A stretch of 64,000 bases of DNA from Psococerastis gibbosa (lineage: Eukaryota; Arthropoda; Insecta; Psocodea; Psocidae): assembly GCA_963971405.1 (NCBI GenBank), contig OZ020489.1, positions 4,278,001-4,342,000 of the forward strand. The letters are read 5' to 3'. A model generated the notes under the pieces. That model had not been told where the DNA came from and did not search any database. It saw only the letters and a list, made by a program, of their open reading frames with translations. This document shows, one piece after another, positions 18,619-30,125 of the stretch; the first letter of the stretch is position 1, and each line of letters starts with the position of its first letter. The position numbers and the translations under genes are program-made.

Positions 18619-21600
18619 ATCAATTCCATTACGACACACATACCGTTTATCATCATAAGGACTAAGAGTGACTTTTTGCTGTTTAATTGTAAAAAGCTTA
18701 TGATCTCTACTTTGAATACGGAACATTGGTTTACGTGAGTCTTTTGCTATGCAAGGCTTAAATAAGGTATTGTAATAGTCTTGATGGTTAATATGATGTT
18801 TAAGGGTTGAACGAACTATACCTTTGCCCACTTTCTTCTCCTTTCCCTCCTCTAAAAGGGAATACAATTTTGGGCGTAAAGCAACACATTGTAAAATGTG
18901 AGATTGAGCATTTTCATCTTTGAACGTTCCCACTTTCTTTTTATTTTCAATATTGTATAAGAGATGGTTCGGAGGATATACTGAGTTATCAAATAAATGG
19001 GGATATGGTTTTAAATCAGTGTACAAATCATCACTCTCAACCTCATAAACGAGCGAATCTGTATCTGTTAAAATCAGTGCAGCTTTATCACCATACATTT
19101 GTTTTACAAAGTTATAATGAAATTCATACATAACTACCTTGGATAGTTCGAGAACGGTTAGGCCAATAAATATTGGCTTGTTTAGCAAAATATTAGTTTT
19201 TTTTGACCGGACTGCTATTAAATCGTTTGAAAAAATCTTAAAATCTTTAAATGCAGGGGATGAGATAAGTTTACGAGCTCGTTTGGCAGTGTTAACTAAC
19301 TCTAATTTTGCGTGATTTCTAACATTCTCCATTGTCTTCCCATACATACTATTAATTTTCAATTTATAAAAATCCTTCTCGAAATCATTACAAGCTAATT
19401 TCCGTTTTTCTGTGTTAAAATCGATAAAGGGTCGCATCCAAGCGCTTTGCTTAAAAGCTAAAATTTTATGTATACATTTTAATTTTAATCCCAATTCTAA
19501 ACATTGCTTCAAATTTCGATAATGTATTATATAGTTGTGTTTATCGTTTAAGTTGGGAATAAGCTTTGAGAAGTTGGATGTTAAAGATATATCATTTTCA
19601 GCGAGAAATTCCTTACAATAGGGGGAAATCATGTCTGATGTTACAACACAATGTTCAGCTGCTAGTGGGTATTCATTATGTAAATCATGTAATTTTTGTG
19701 GATATTCCATGTCCACCTGTAATATGAACCCATCATCGCCCTCATCAGGTGCGAGCATTACATTAAAGTTTTTGATTTCTTCCTCCTCCATCCAGCGAAA
19801 CCCACTAATAGGTAAAAATTGACGCATCGCATGTCCGTATAAGTTAGTGCAATCCCAATATACTATAAATTTGGATGGCTTATTTGAGTCAAATTTTTTT
19901 AAGTATTTATTGTTGCTTTCCGCAAATCTTTTTGAAATCATACTTATACCCCCGCGAATCCCAGCCTCACAAAACAAATACATATCAGGTTCGCTCAATA
20001 GCTCAAGTTCTACTCCTGTCATTTTCAGACAGCTCTGAAGAGCTAGCCCTGGTGCTGTGTACATGTGACAAATTTCGAGGTTATCGTTTTCAAAACATAA
20101 GGCTCTAAAGGCTTCAAAAACATCGCAAAGGAGAAGGGTGTCTGTTAATACATACAAGTCTTGGTATTCTCCTAAATTCTTTATACTAAAAGCATTCCAC
20201 ACCTTTTGAGCATGTTCATATTTTTCTTGTGAAATCCCCTCTTGAGTTAATTGACTAAAAAATGCATCAATTGGAGGTAAGTGTTCCTCATTAAATTTTG
20301 ATTCGTGCGTTATATATTCATAGGGGAAGACACCCTTCCTCAACATCAAGTCTAATTTTTCACCCACAAAACATGTTTTCATAATTTTAAATTTATTTTT
20401 ATCCGCATCAACAAGATTTTTGACTAATGAATCTAAAGAGGAGGCCATAAATTGATAAGTGTCTAAAAAGCGTAACTCTCCAATACTAAAGGCTATATAT
20501 TCCTCCATAGTTTTAGCTATACAAGTAATTTTCATATTTTTTAGTTTCCCAACCCCTTCCATGATAAGATGACCATCATAACGTTTTAAGTTATGCATAA
20601 AAACGGGGATATGTTTTGGAGTTCGAAAATTGCTCATATTACAAACATTATGTAATGCTTGTCTATATTTCCCCGTTATATGACAGTGGTCTATTACACG
20701 ATCATTTCCTAGTGGTTTTTGACAAACATTACAAATGACAGAGTTTTTAAAATTTTCTCTATCCTCGTCAGTCATAATTACTGCTTTAATATTTTTATAA
20801 ATGTTTAAAATTTCATCCTTAACATTTAATAACGATTTCAAAAACACATCAACAGCATTAGCTCCCCTGTAAACTACCGGTTCTTTAAACTTATTCCCAT
20901 TGATATCTACAACAACATAACAAAACCCTGATGGTATATGTGCAGATAATTTTTCAGTGTTACAAATAGTCCCTTCAACGGGACTGAGAATGCTCTCGAA
21001 ATCGGCATATATTCTATATGCTACAGGGATCATATATTGTGCCTTATCAAATTTCATAGTGCTTTTCTCCTGAATTGGAAATGTGGTTTTTTGAGGATCA
21101 TGTCTTGAGCAGAGTGGCTTATGTTCATGTAAGCGTTCAGCACTACTAAAGGCGTGTATGCACCAACGACAATAAAACTTTTGTTCCTTATGTTTAGTGA
21201 TTGAGAAATTAAGTTTGTTGAAATTTTTAATAAGACAATAATGTGAATTTTCGTCTTCCGTTATGTAAAGCAGATCCACCTGCTTATTATAATGGTGACT
21301 TTGTGATAAATATAATGGGTACAGTCTGTGATCATAACCAAACACATTTACTCCAATATTATTATTTTTTTCAAATTTTGAAATGACTTGCAAAGATACT
21401 GGGTAAGTTATACCTTTCATATCTAACTCTTTTTCATACTTTTTATAATTATAAACCCGCTGAGCATCCCGACTTACTGGATGTAAGTATGCTAAAATTG
21501 ACCATATAAAACATTTGAGATCGTCATTTTTAATATTGATTACTGCTTTAGTGTTATAGATTTTTTTGGGTAAAGGGATGTAACTACTACCACTGCATGG

Positions 21601-22557
21601 ATTATATTCAGCAATAAAAATAACAAAATGTTTTAAAGATTTCAACACCCACCCGCTTCCCATTGCTTGAAATTTATCTATTTTTACTAAAATTTGTTCA
21701 ATCATTTGTTGATATTTTATTGTGGAGTCATCAGTGAGGAAAAGTTGTTCGTTTTTAGCATGAAACCATGCTTCAGTATAGTTTTTATTATTGTCGGGTC
21801 CGCGTTCAAATTTAATGTGTAAGGCTACATACCATTTAATTGCATTAAAAAGTTTAATGTTTTCAGTTGTAATAGAATCAACCTCACCTTCCATATTATT
21901 TAAATATACAACGGGATCATGTATGGTTATGTTTTTATAATTGTATTGTTTTACTACACCATCTAGAGCTATAGATGTTTTGCATAAAAAGTTCTCCTCG
22001 TTGGATAGTGCTCCCCCGCTCATAATTGTGCAATTATTCTTATGATTAGTAAAATCTTCCCTCATAAACAATTTCTTGCAATTCAAACAATTAATAATAT
22101 GTATGCTTAATATGTGGACTTTCAAACTATACTTCCGAGCAAAAGGGACCGAACAGAATTCACAAATATATTTACACTCAAGGGTTTTAACAGATACAGG
22201 ATTCTCATACTTACACGAAAAGATAGATGAACATTCTTTACACAGAACTGTAAGTGGACTGGAGTTGTTGATTTTGCCCCCGCATGCCTTGCAGTCCTCT
22301 CCATTCCCAGCAGATGTCAGTTTTGGGCGAGTTTGTACAATTTCCATCCCGTGATTTGCTGATGTATGCCGCTGCAATATATGATGAGATAGGTCCTCTC
22401 TGCATGTGAATGTGGCTTTACATTTTTTGCATGGTATAATACTAACTCCATGTTTGTTTATGACATGTCTTTTTAAATTGCAATTTAGTGTGAAACTCAC
22501 AGCACATATTCTACACACATATTCCCTCGCGTTCAGTTTCCTTTTCTTCGATTCCAT
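18577..22557 (-). CDS. zinc-finger / endonuclease VII / family B DNA polymerase (1326 aa), right arm
   Basis: The protein is residue-for-residue identical to that of 11383-15363, encoded on the minus strand and converging on it. The same intact motifs are present (exonuclease D519/E521, HNH 609-639, polymerase D902, K1067-G1073, D1165/D1167). Identity at synonymous sites as well means the two arms are very young relative to each other, are being homogenised by gene conversion, or are one sequence represented twice by the assembler. Either copy alone would suffice for function. Confidence 0.9.
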   Translation of the reverse strand: MESKKRKLNAREYVCRICAVSFTLNCNLKRHVINKHGVSIIPCKKCKATFTCREDLSHHILQRHTSANHGMEIVQTRPKLTSAGNGEDCKACGGKINNSSPLTVLCKECSSIFSCKYENPVSVKTLECKYICEFCSVPFARKYSLKVHILSIHIINCLNCKKLFMREDFTNHKNNCTIMSGGALSNEENFLCKTSIALDGVVKQYNYKNITIHDPVVYLNNMEGEVDSITTENIKLFNAIKWYVALHIKFERGPDNNKNYTEAWFHAKNEQLFLTDDSTIKYQQMIEQILVKIDKFQAMGSGWVLKSLKHFVIFIAEYNPCSGSSYIPLPKKIYNTKAVINIKNDDLKCFIWSILAYLHPVSRDAQRVYNYKKYEKELDMKGITYPVSLQVISKFEKNNNIGVNVFGYDHRLYPLYLSQSHHYNKQVDLLYITEDENSHYCLIKNFNKLNFSITKHKEQKFYCRWCIHAFSSAERLHEHKPLCSRHDPQKTTFPIQEKSTMKFDKAQYMIPVAYRIYADFESILSPVEGTICNTEKLSAHIPSGFCYVVVDINGNKFKEPVVYRGANAVDVFLKSLLNVKDEILNIYKNIKAVIMTDEDRENFKNSVICNVCQKPLGNDRVIDHCHITGKYRQALHNVCNMSNFRTPKHIPVFMHNLKRYDGHLIMEGVGKLKNMKITCIAKTMEEYIAFSIGELRFLDTYQFMASSLDSLVKNLVDADKNKFKIMKTCFVGEKLDLMLRKGVFPYEYITHESKFNEEHLPPIDAFFSQLTQEGISQEKYEHAQKVWNAFSIKNLGEYQDLYVLTDTLLLCDVFEAFRALCFENDNLEICHMYTAPGLALQSCLKMTGVELELLSEPDMYLFCEAGIRGGISMISKRFAESNNKYLKKFDSNKPSKFIVYWDCTNLYGHAMRQFLPISGFRWMEEEEIKNFNVMLAPDEGDDGFILQVDMEYPQKLHDLHNEYPLAAEHCVVTSDMISPYCKEFLAENDISLTSNFSKLIPNLNDKHNYIIHYRNLKQCLELGLKLKCIHKILAFKQSAWMRPFIDFNTEKRKLACNDFEKDFYKLKINSMYGKTMENVRNHAKLELVNTAKRARKLISSPAFKDFKIFSNDLIAVRSKKTNILLNKPIFIGLTVLELSKVVMYEFHYNFVKQMYGDKAALILTDTDSLVYEVESDDLYTDLKPYPHLFDNSVYPPNHLLYNIENKKKVGTFKDENAQSHILQCVALRPKLYSLLEEGKEKKVGKGIVRSTLKHHINHQDYYNTLFKPCIAKDSRKPMFRIQSRDHKLFTIKQQKVTLSPYDDKRYVCRNGIDSLAHGHYRIIDMS

Positions 22558-22659
22558 GCTGTACGATTACACAAATTCACTACACTGAAGTGGTATTACG
22601 CGAATGAAGGTTCGGTTTCAACTAAGCTCCTCAACCCAAGGCGATGCCTTTTGTAGCGA
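22558..22659 (-). promoter_or_regulatory. upstream cassette before right-arm PolB
   Basis: Mirror of 11281-11382, read on the minus strand. Confidence 0.6.
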
Positions 22660-22773
22660 CGACCACCCACGAAGGATAGATGGTAAGGGTACAGGGATAG
22701 ATTGTCCATCACGAAGCGGATAATATGTTGTTAAGACACCATTCATTTTCTAACGATCGATTGCAACTAATGC

Positions 22774-23164
22774 AAAAACAAAAATCACTTTAGCTTACAA
22801 TGGACTGTCAGCGAGGGGTAGATTTATTAATGGCTTGTTTGTTTGAACCATTAGACGGCTGTACAGAGTTATATGCACCTGGTGATTCACAACAGGTTTG
22901 AACCTGCACTCTGTTATTTGTTTGCCAAATCAATACTTCCCTTCAACCTAAGTGTTGGATAGATTTACGAAAACAAAAATCACTTTAGCTTACAATGGAC
23001 TGTCAGCGAGGGGTAGATTTATTAATGGCTTGTTTGTTTGAACCATTAGACGACTGTACAGAGTTATATGCACCTGGTGATTCACAACAGGTTTGAACCT
23101 GCACTCTGTTATTTGTTTACCAAATCAATACTTCCCATAAACATATGCTTCGGATAGATTTATT
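22774..23164. repeat. 195-bp direct repeat, right arm
   Basis: Mirror of 10776-11166, with the same box-B-like decamer and potential three-armed hairpin in each of two units. Confidence 0.75.
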
Positions 23165-23436
23165 AAAATTAATTAGCTAATGTACTCGTTTAATTATTTG
23201 ATTTACATCATTTCATAGTCTATGATTAAGATAACCCTTCACCGTTCAAGTACTCGATTATGACTGAAGCAATAGCTTGTTTCTTTCAACCATTAGTTTT
23301 TAATACTCATCATCATCTAACTATAAGCTTAAAACTAATTATGCAATTAATAAAACAAGAACAAAAATATATATAGAAATTATTCATATATTTACATTAT
23401 TTCTGTAGTTTACAATAATAATACATCATGAAATAT

Positions 23437-23742
23437 TCATTCTATGATCTGTAGGTTGACACTATTTTTTCCCCGATGGCTTGAAACGATAAGATACATC
23501 TCAGCTCCTGGAGTAACTTCACTTTGTTGAAAGGCTGGCAGATATTGTTGAGGCACAAAACATTCCACGACTTCTTTTTCCAATCCTCGCAGTATGACTT
23601 TTACAGCTGGTCCATATTCTGTTTTTTCGATTTGCACTATTTTCAATATTAGGTATTTAACTCCAATCACTAGCTTTCGCATTGGTATGGTAGGCCCGGC
23701 TACTTGGTTGATAGCATTAACTTTATTGAATAGAGATGTCAT
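23437..23742 (-). CDS. putative OB-fold ssDNA-binding-like protein (101 aa), right arm
   Basis: Identical to the product of 10198-10503, minus strand, upstream of the right-arm PolB and in the same direction. It is preceded by its own copy of the shared cassette (23743-23849). The function is inferred as for the left copy: a probable single-stranded-DNA-binding accessory to the neighbouring polymerase. Confidence 0.63.
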   Translation of the reverse strand: MTSLFNKVNAINQVAGPTIPMRKLVIGVKYLILKIVQIEKTEYGPAVKVILRGLEKEVVECFVPQQYLPAFQQSEVTPGAEMYLIVSSHRGKNSVNLQIIE

Positions 23743-23849
23743 GTTGTAAGATTATACAATTTTACGTATAAAGTGGTATTACTTGAGTCTTGAATGAAGG
23801 TTTGGCTTCAACTAAGCTCCTCAACCCAAGGTGATGCCTTTTGTAACGA
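23743..23849 (-). promoter_or_regulatory. upstream cassette before the right-arm OB-like gene
   Basis: Mirror of 10091-10197. Confidence 0.6.
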
Positions 23850-24021
23850 CACATTTAGAACCTTCTAGATGTCTGGCTGTACGGGGAGGGGGGGGGGTGC
23901 GTCATAGACCACCCACCTGGTACAGAGATAGATAGACAACGGGATAAGCACGGCGGGGTACAAAGACCACCCACGAAGAAGAAAGAAGAAGAAAGAAATG
24001 TTTTAATTCAATTAACACCAT

Positions 24022-24055
24022 AAATTAATTAAAATTAATTAAAAAAACATAAAAC

Positions 24056-24096
<41 letters not shown>

Positions 24097-24299
24097 AGAC
24101 CACCCACGAGGGGTAGCATGACGGGGGGTGGAAAAAAAAAAAAAAAATTAGACCACCCACGAGGGGTAGCATGACGGGGGGTGGAAAAAAAAAAAAAAAA
24201 AAAAAAAAATCAGACCACCCACGAGGGGTAGCATGACGGGGGGTGGGGTAGCTCGACGGGGGGTGGGGTAAGCGCCAGAAACCCCCTTTCTATACTACT
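24022..24299. repeat. right terminal region with three tandem motif units and the terminal inverted repeat
   Basis: Three units of 'gaccacccacgaggggtagc' plus 'atgacggggggtgg' are separated by A-runs (starts 24098, 24151, 24213), then the terminal repeat ends in 'ctatactact'. The left end has one clear equivalent unit. The two ends were therefore assembled from different sequence, not mirrored. Confidence 0.75.
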
Positions 24300-24304
24300 G
24301 CCCT

Positions 24305-24504
24305 NNNNNNNNNNNNNNNNNNNNNNNNNNNNNNNNNNNNNNNNNNNNNNNNNNNNNNNNNNNNNNNNNNNNNNNNNNNNNNNNNNNNNNNNNNNNNNNN
24401 NNNNNNNNNNNNNNNNNNNNNNNNNNNNNNNNNNNNNNNNNNNNNNNNNNNNNNNNNNNNNNNNNNNNNNNNNNNNNNNNNNNNNNNNNNNNNNNNNNNN
24501 NNNN
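24305..24504. other. assembly gap (200 N)
   Basis: A run of N of round length, the usual scaffolding placeholder. Only five bases (gccct) separate the element's right end from it, so the true right flank is not available. Confidence 0.98.
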
Positions 24505-24935
24505 ATCAGCTACAATACAAATTGCCTTTCTTTTTGCACCAACCCATTCACTCCAATGGATCTCGAAAGATCTCTCAGCAGATCTGTTGCGTAGAATCTG
24601 CCTCTATGCACCGGGCCTTACGCTTACTCCTGAAAATAATCACGTGATAGTGGGACTCCCCCATTCGTCTGAAATTTTAGTTATTTAAACAAGCATGAGA
24701 TCTATTATGCAACAATTGTGGGTCACCGGCACATCTGCCATTATTCCACACCACCAAATTTAATTTAAGGTCAACGGTGCCGTTAGTCTCATGTGAATTG
24801 TAATTTGATTATACGTATACTAGTCTGGTAGGTAGAGAATAAGCATTGAAGATGATGGGTTAGTTTTCCGATGAGAAGGAACCTGTTTATTTTCGCAGTG
24901 ATAGTGACAGTAAAAAATAGAAATATATCTTAGAG

Positions 24936-24937
<2 letters not shown>

Positions 24938-24971
<34 letters not shown>

Positions 24972-25449
24972 GCAATGCCGTTTAGGCCGTTTAGGCGTTT
25001 AGGTATATTGAAAAATTAAATGGTTAGGTACGGTAGGTTAGGTTCGTTAATGTGATAATATAATAATAATATAATATAATAATGGATATTATAGGAGGTT
25101 GATGAGATTAGTAGTAGTCAAAAATGAGAGGATAGTTCGGGTAGCGGTTTCGTCGTCACGTAGTAGGGTTGAGAGGGATGTTTGTGGGGGCCAGGTTCTT
25201 TAGCGGGTGAGGTTTTGGCATTCGACAAGGATGTGGGCAACTGTGTTTTCTGCACCACAGTGGCATAATGACGGGGTTTCTCCCGCCATCAGAAAGCCGT
25301 GTGTGAGCCGTGTGTGGCCCAGACGTAGCCGAGCCATGACAACTTCCTCATGTCTGATGTTTCAGGTTGCTGTGGTCCAGCCTCCTATCCGCGGCTTAAC
25401 TCTTAGAGAAATAAAATCCTGTCAGTTTGAGGACAAGCCAAGTATATAC
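24938..25449 (-). pseudogene. LINE 3' end (duplicate of 1694-2205)
   Basis: The same RNase H-tail fragment (RLRLGHTRLTHGF motif) and T-run as the first copy. Confidence 0.8.
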
Positions 25450-28128
25450 TAATAATTAAGTATATTTAGTATTTTTCCAGATTTATGGTATCTGACGGTA
25501 TATATGGGGTACCTGATATCCGAAATACATCGAGTAGTTTGCTCACAAATCGACAAACAGACGGACAGAAAACCCGACCGACAGACAGACATTTCGTAAA
25601 TTCCACTTTTTTTTGTTACTGAGAACTCAAAGCAAGTAAATCCGGTGAAATCACAAAGCTTTCCTTACTCTAACGTACCTAGAAATGGGAAAGCAAAAAT
25701 GAATCCCTGCGGGTTCGAATTCACGTCACCCGGGTGACAGTCCAAATCGCCTACCACTTCACCAATAGCAGAACCAAGATGGCGGAAGGAATGGCAAAGC
25801 ACAAGACATTGACCCGCAGCGCCGGTTAAATATATGGGATGGTCAATGAACGTGGAGGCACACCTTCCAGCGTCGCTGCGACCTTGACTCCAGCGCAATG
25901 CTGAGCTTATGGTGACGTCTTATGGTACACCTGTTGCATGACTCCACCATTCATTACCTTACATAAACAGACAACAAAATACGTGCACGTCTTCTGCTAT
26001 AAACAAACACGGCCGGCTGACAAGCGTAGGCGATATTATGGTGCCTTATTTAGCAGTCAATCAAGAAGCTGTCTATAAAGGCATATTCTACGGCAACAGA
26101 TACGCAGCAGATCTGCTGGGAGGTGGTGCACAGCTAGCTAAAACCGGCTGCAGCAGATTGTGTGTGCAATAACCCATTTGCCCCAAAGTACGATATCTTG
26201 ACAGATCGGCTGCGTATCTGCTTCAGTTGATTGTGTGTGCAATAACCCATTTGCCCCAATGTACGATATCTTGACAGATCTGCTGCGTATCTCCTACAGT
26301 AGAATCTACGTACATATGATCAGTGATCACCAATGGTTATCCACAGATTTGCTGCGCATTTGTTGCCGTAGAGAGTGCATTTATTTGATCACCAATGTAT
26401 ACCTACATATCTGCTACGTATCTGCTGCAGTAAAATCTGAATTTGATTACCAAACACATCGATAGATCTGTTGCCGTAGAATCTGCCCTTCTGCACCTGG
26501 CCTTAAGGTCCCAATCATGCCTCAAGTAGCGGCGAATCCGATAAAAAAATTTCAAGACATGTACAAACTAGGGTAACATTTAATTTTTGTAATTAAATTA
26601 ATTTAAATTAGTCAGTTAATTTTAATTAGTCAGTTTCGAGATGTAGAATGTCGACGAAATTGCGTTGGATGGATAAAGGGAGGGCAGCTGCCCCCCCCCC
26701 CCAAATTGGGTGAATCTATTGTAAGTTAATTTATTACGCTCTGATTTAATTAATATTACAATACATAATATGTTTTTCCTATTTTGACCCACAACTCCCC
26801 CCCCCCCCAAATGGGCTGGATCCGTCCCTGGTTAGATAATGTTTTGATAAATTAAGTAAACATATTTTTGATAGAATTAGCCTATGAGTGCAGTAAATAA
26901 ACATAGGCTACTCATGGAAGAATTCGTGGGAAAAATTCAGAATTTTACATCAATCACTTCTTGTTGAAAATGATGCCCTATGTATGTTTTCGTGTAAAAA
27001 TAAATCCAAGTGCATGGGCTACGAGCTACCCTACTTTGAGTTGTATTTATCAAATGCAGCGGTCTATACACCTACAAGTCAAGTTAACCCACTTGTAAAC
27101 GACGAAGCATGAAAATATACGTATATTATTATTATTATTACATACTGAGCGTACAGTGTTATATAGAAATACCATTAATACACTTACCCCCCCCCCCTCC
27201 TCCCCAAAAAGGGCCCACCCACAAATATCTGGCTTCTTTAATTTCATATGCAAGCAAAATATCAACTTTACCCCAAACGCCAAAATTCAAGCAGATGCAA
27301 TACAATATTTTCCACTGAAAAAAATTTGTGTCGGGAAAGGATTCGAATTGGAGGCAGTATGAGCCACAGGCAAGAGCGCTACCTATTGAGCCAATGCAGG
27401 AGACTATGGAGGTAACTGATAGACCTTTCCTCCACAACTCACATAACGGCAGCCAATTAAAACTTATGACGGATAAGGATTCGAACCCAAAACAGCAAGA
27501 GCCGCAGACAACCAGCGCTACATATCGTCAGGAAAATGTGTAGAGCTGTGGTACAGACTCCGACTTTCACCCGTAAGGTTGTTGGTTCGAGTCTCACTTG
27601 CTACATTTTCTGGCCATGCTTCGGAGGGCATGTAACGCAGGCGGTCCCAGGCTTTCCTAGTTGAGTGTAAGAGAGGACTTATTTATTATTTATTTATATT
27701 GAAGCGACTTATTGTTTTAGGTCAATCACGTTTTTCCTTAACAAATCATATAACGGCAGTCAATTAAAATATAATAAGATGCAAGATGATTCGAACCCAA
27801 GGTAGCACGCGCCACAGACAACAGCGCTACCCATTGAGCCGTAACAGCCGACTTATAGTGTAGATAACACTGTTAGGCCTATCACGTTTTCCCTTAACGG
27901 CACATGACGACAACCAATTCTAAAGCCACTCCGGATTACACAATATTCACGGGAAGAATGATAAGAAGTTACAGATAAAAACCAATATTCCGTTCAAGTT
28001 TCAAGATTCAAGAATGCTGTCCGTAGGTTAAAAAAGTTTTCGGTTATAAATATTGTGCAAAATAATGTTTTTTATTTTTTATTTATTTCGTTCTTACTGG
28101 TTACTTCACCAAGTGAGGGAAACATATT

Positions 28129-28959
28129 GAAAGAATCGGTCCGAATTTACTCGAACATGCTTTCCAATTTATCAAGTAGTAGCTAGAGAAAATGAGTAAT
28201 ATCATGGTAAATAATTTTCCTATAGTTAAATTTCCTATATTTCGGGGGGGGGGGGGGGGTTGTTCACCTGACGTCACTGGAGGTGAGGTAAATTCTAGAT
28301 AGGTCAGACCAACACATTACCACACAGCAATAATGGCAGGGCACGCAAATGCATTTTACCGTGAATTTTCATTTTTTCAAAGACATTGTCCTGTCCGGTT
28401 TCGTTACTCAATTGAACACCTAAAGCATGCCTGAAGGTAGAAATTATCGATTGAAAGGTTTCACAGAAAAATTATTTTTTAGTCACTTTTCATTAAAATT
28501 TAGTTCTTTTTATTTTTTCACCCCCAGAAGCAAACTATCAAGGGGCAAGCGACCCCCCGCATTTTGTCAACATTAATAACGACTACAATATATGTGAATT
28601 TAAAAGAAATCGTTGGAGCCGTTTTGGAGAAATATTTTTTTTAGACGTTTTTTATGAGTTTTTTGAAAATAAAACACCCCCAAGTTGGGTTAGCCCAAAA
28701 TTATTAAAAAAAAAATGGTCCCGAGGTATGATTTTTGTGAACCTACATGTCGAATTTCATCAAAATCGACCGAGTAGTTTGCCCGGAAATCGACGAACAG
28801 GCAGACAGACAGACAGACAGAGCAACAGACAGACATTTCGTAAAAACCACTTTTTTGGGTTCCTGGGACCTCAAAACGTGTAAATCCGTTGAAATCTCGG
28901 AATCGAAAATTGCGACCATCACAAAGCTTTCCTTATACTACGTATAAATTGGAAAACAA
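28129..28959 (-). mobile_element. TCTG-family element (duplicate of 4885-5715)
   Basis: Colinear duplicate; see 4885-5715. Confidence 0.7.
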
Positions 28960-29955
28960 AAATAATGAGTTACGAAGAGGATATCGCCCCAGGTACCTCT
29001 GGATGGAACATCCAATGAGGCACTGGGGTCCAAACAAATACATGCCATAACTATTTTAGAGATCCCGTTTGTGACGGGTTTAATGCTAATAAATACATGC
29101 ATAGGTAAGTAGCAATATTGTACGAGAAAGACTAGAATTAATAGCAAAAGTAATAGACTAAAAGAGAGTTATGAGTTGCTGTACGACTTGGAGCCATTTT
29201 TTTTTTTACTAATATTTTGACTTGTTGGTCCCCCACATTGTTACATGTCCTGGCCATGCTTCGGCGGGCATGTAAAGCAGGTGGACCATGGTCAATCTAG
29301 TTGCATTGACCTCCACCAGGTTGTCTTAGTAATAGAACAAGAAGCCATTATTGTTTTCCTATTATTTATACGTTAGTATAAGGAAACCTTTGTGAAAATT
29401 AAAATTTCAAAATTATCGAATTCAAAATTCTATTTACACGTTTTGAGGTCCCATGAGGTTTTTAAGAAATGGCTGTCCGTCTGTAACTTGATTTGTGGCC
29501 AAACCACTGGATAGAATTTGATTAAATTCGACATGTCTTCTTCTGTAGTTGCAATCTAGCGATTGGTTTGCAGCAAATCTTTCCACCTCCTTCTCCACTC
29601 CTCCCTGTTTTGGGCCGTTCTCTTGAGTTCCAAGTAGGTTCCGTTCGACATGTAGGTTCGCAAAAAAATTGTGTAGAAGACTACTTTATGCAAAATATAC
29701 TACGGTATTATTAATTTTTGGCTTTGCAGTTTTTTCATGGTATATCTATTTTATGTGAAATTTTAGCCCTTAGTCATTTTTATGAGAAAGCTACGGTACC
29801 AAAAATTAATACCCTATTATATTATGAATTAACTAGTCTTCTAAAACTTCACTTAACCAAATATGTAATATCGTGCTTTGTTAATTATATAAAAAATAAG
29901 AAGTCTGTAAAAACAACTGATCTTGGGGTACCTATTTTCCTACGGGACGTACTCT

Positions 29956-30125
29956 CAAGGGTGGATTTTAGGGGGGTCAGGGGGTCTGGACCCCCCCCCC
30001 CCCAAATTAAATGAACTTACACTAGATAATATGGGTTTACAGTGGGAATTAAAAATAATAATGTTTTTTAAATGTTATAATCCACTGAATCGGCCCCCCT
30101 AAATTGGAGGCAAAATCCGCCCTTG
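29956..30125. mobile_element. hAT-like MITE (duplicate of 6712-6881)
   Basis: Same termini and CGTACTCT target duplication as the first copy. Confidence 0.85.

Larger units (their letters stand above)
9668..24299. mobile_element. giant palindromic DNA element encoding PolB twice
   Basis: A 14,632-bp insertion. The left end AGTAGAGTAGAAAGGGGG and the inverted right end AGTAGTATAGAAAGGGGG share a terminal repeat of about 55 bp with about five mismatches, followed by looser similarity. Inside, 9917-16969 and 16971-24021 are reverse complements around base 16970. The only difference found is a homopolymer (12 C at 10041-10052 versus 10 G near 23888). Gene order in each arm, from the outside in: terminal repeat, 101-aa OB-like protein, 195-bp direct repeats, PolB, TTAGG-like array. 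There is no integrase, transposase, capsid, ATPase or protease. The family B polymerase links it to Polinton/adintovirus/bidnavirus-type self-synthesising elements, but the gene set is smaller and the architecture differs. No matching target duplication: after the right end only 'gccct' precedes the gap. Confidence 0.8.

Noticed and set aside
9668-24299. Canonical Polinton/Maverick
   Set aside because: No retroviral-type integrase, packaging ATPase, protease or capsid gene can be found in the 14.6 kb; only the polymerase and an OB-like protein.
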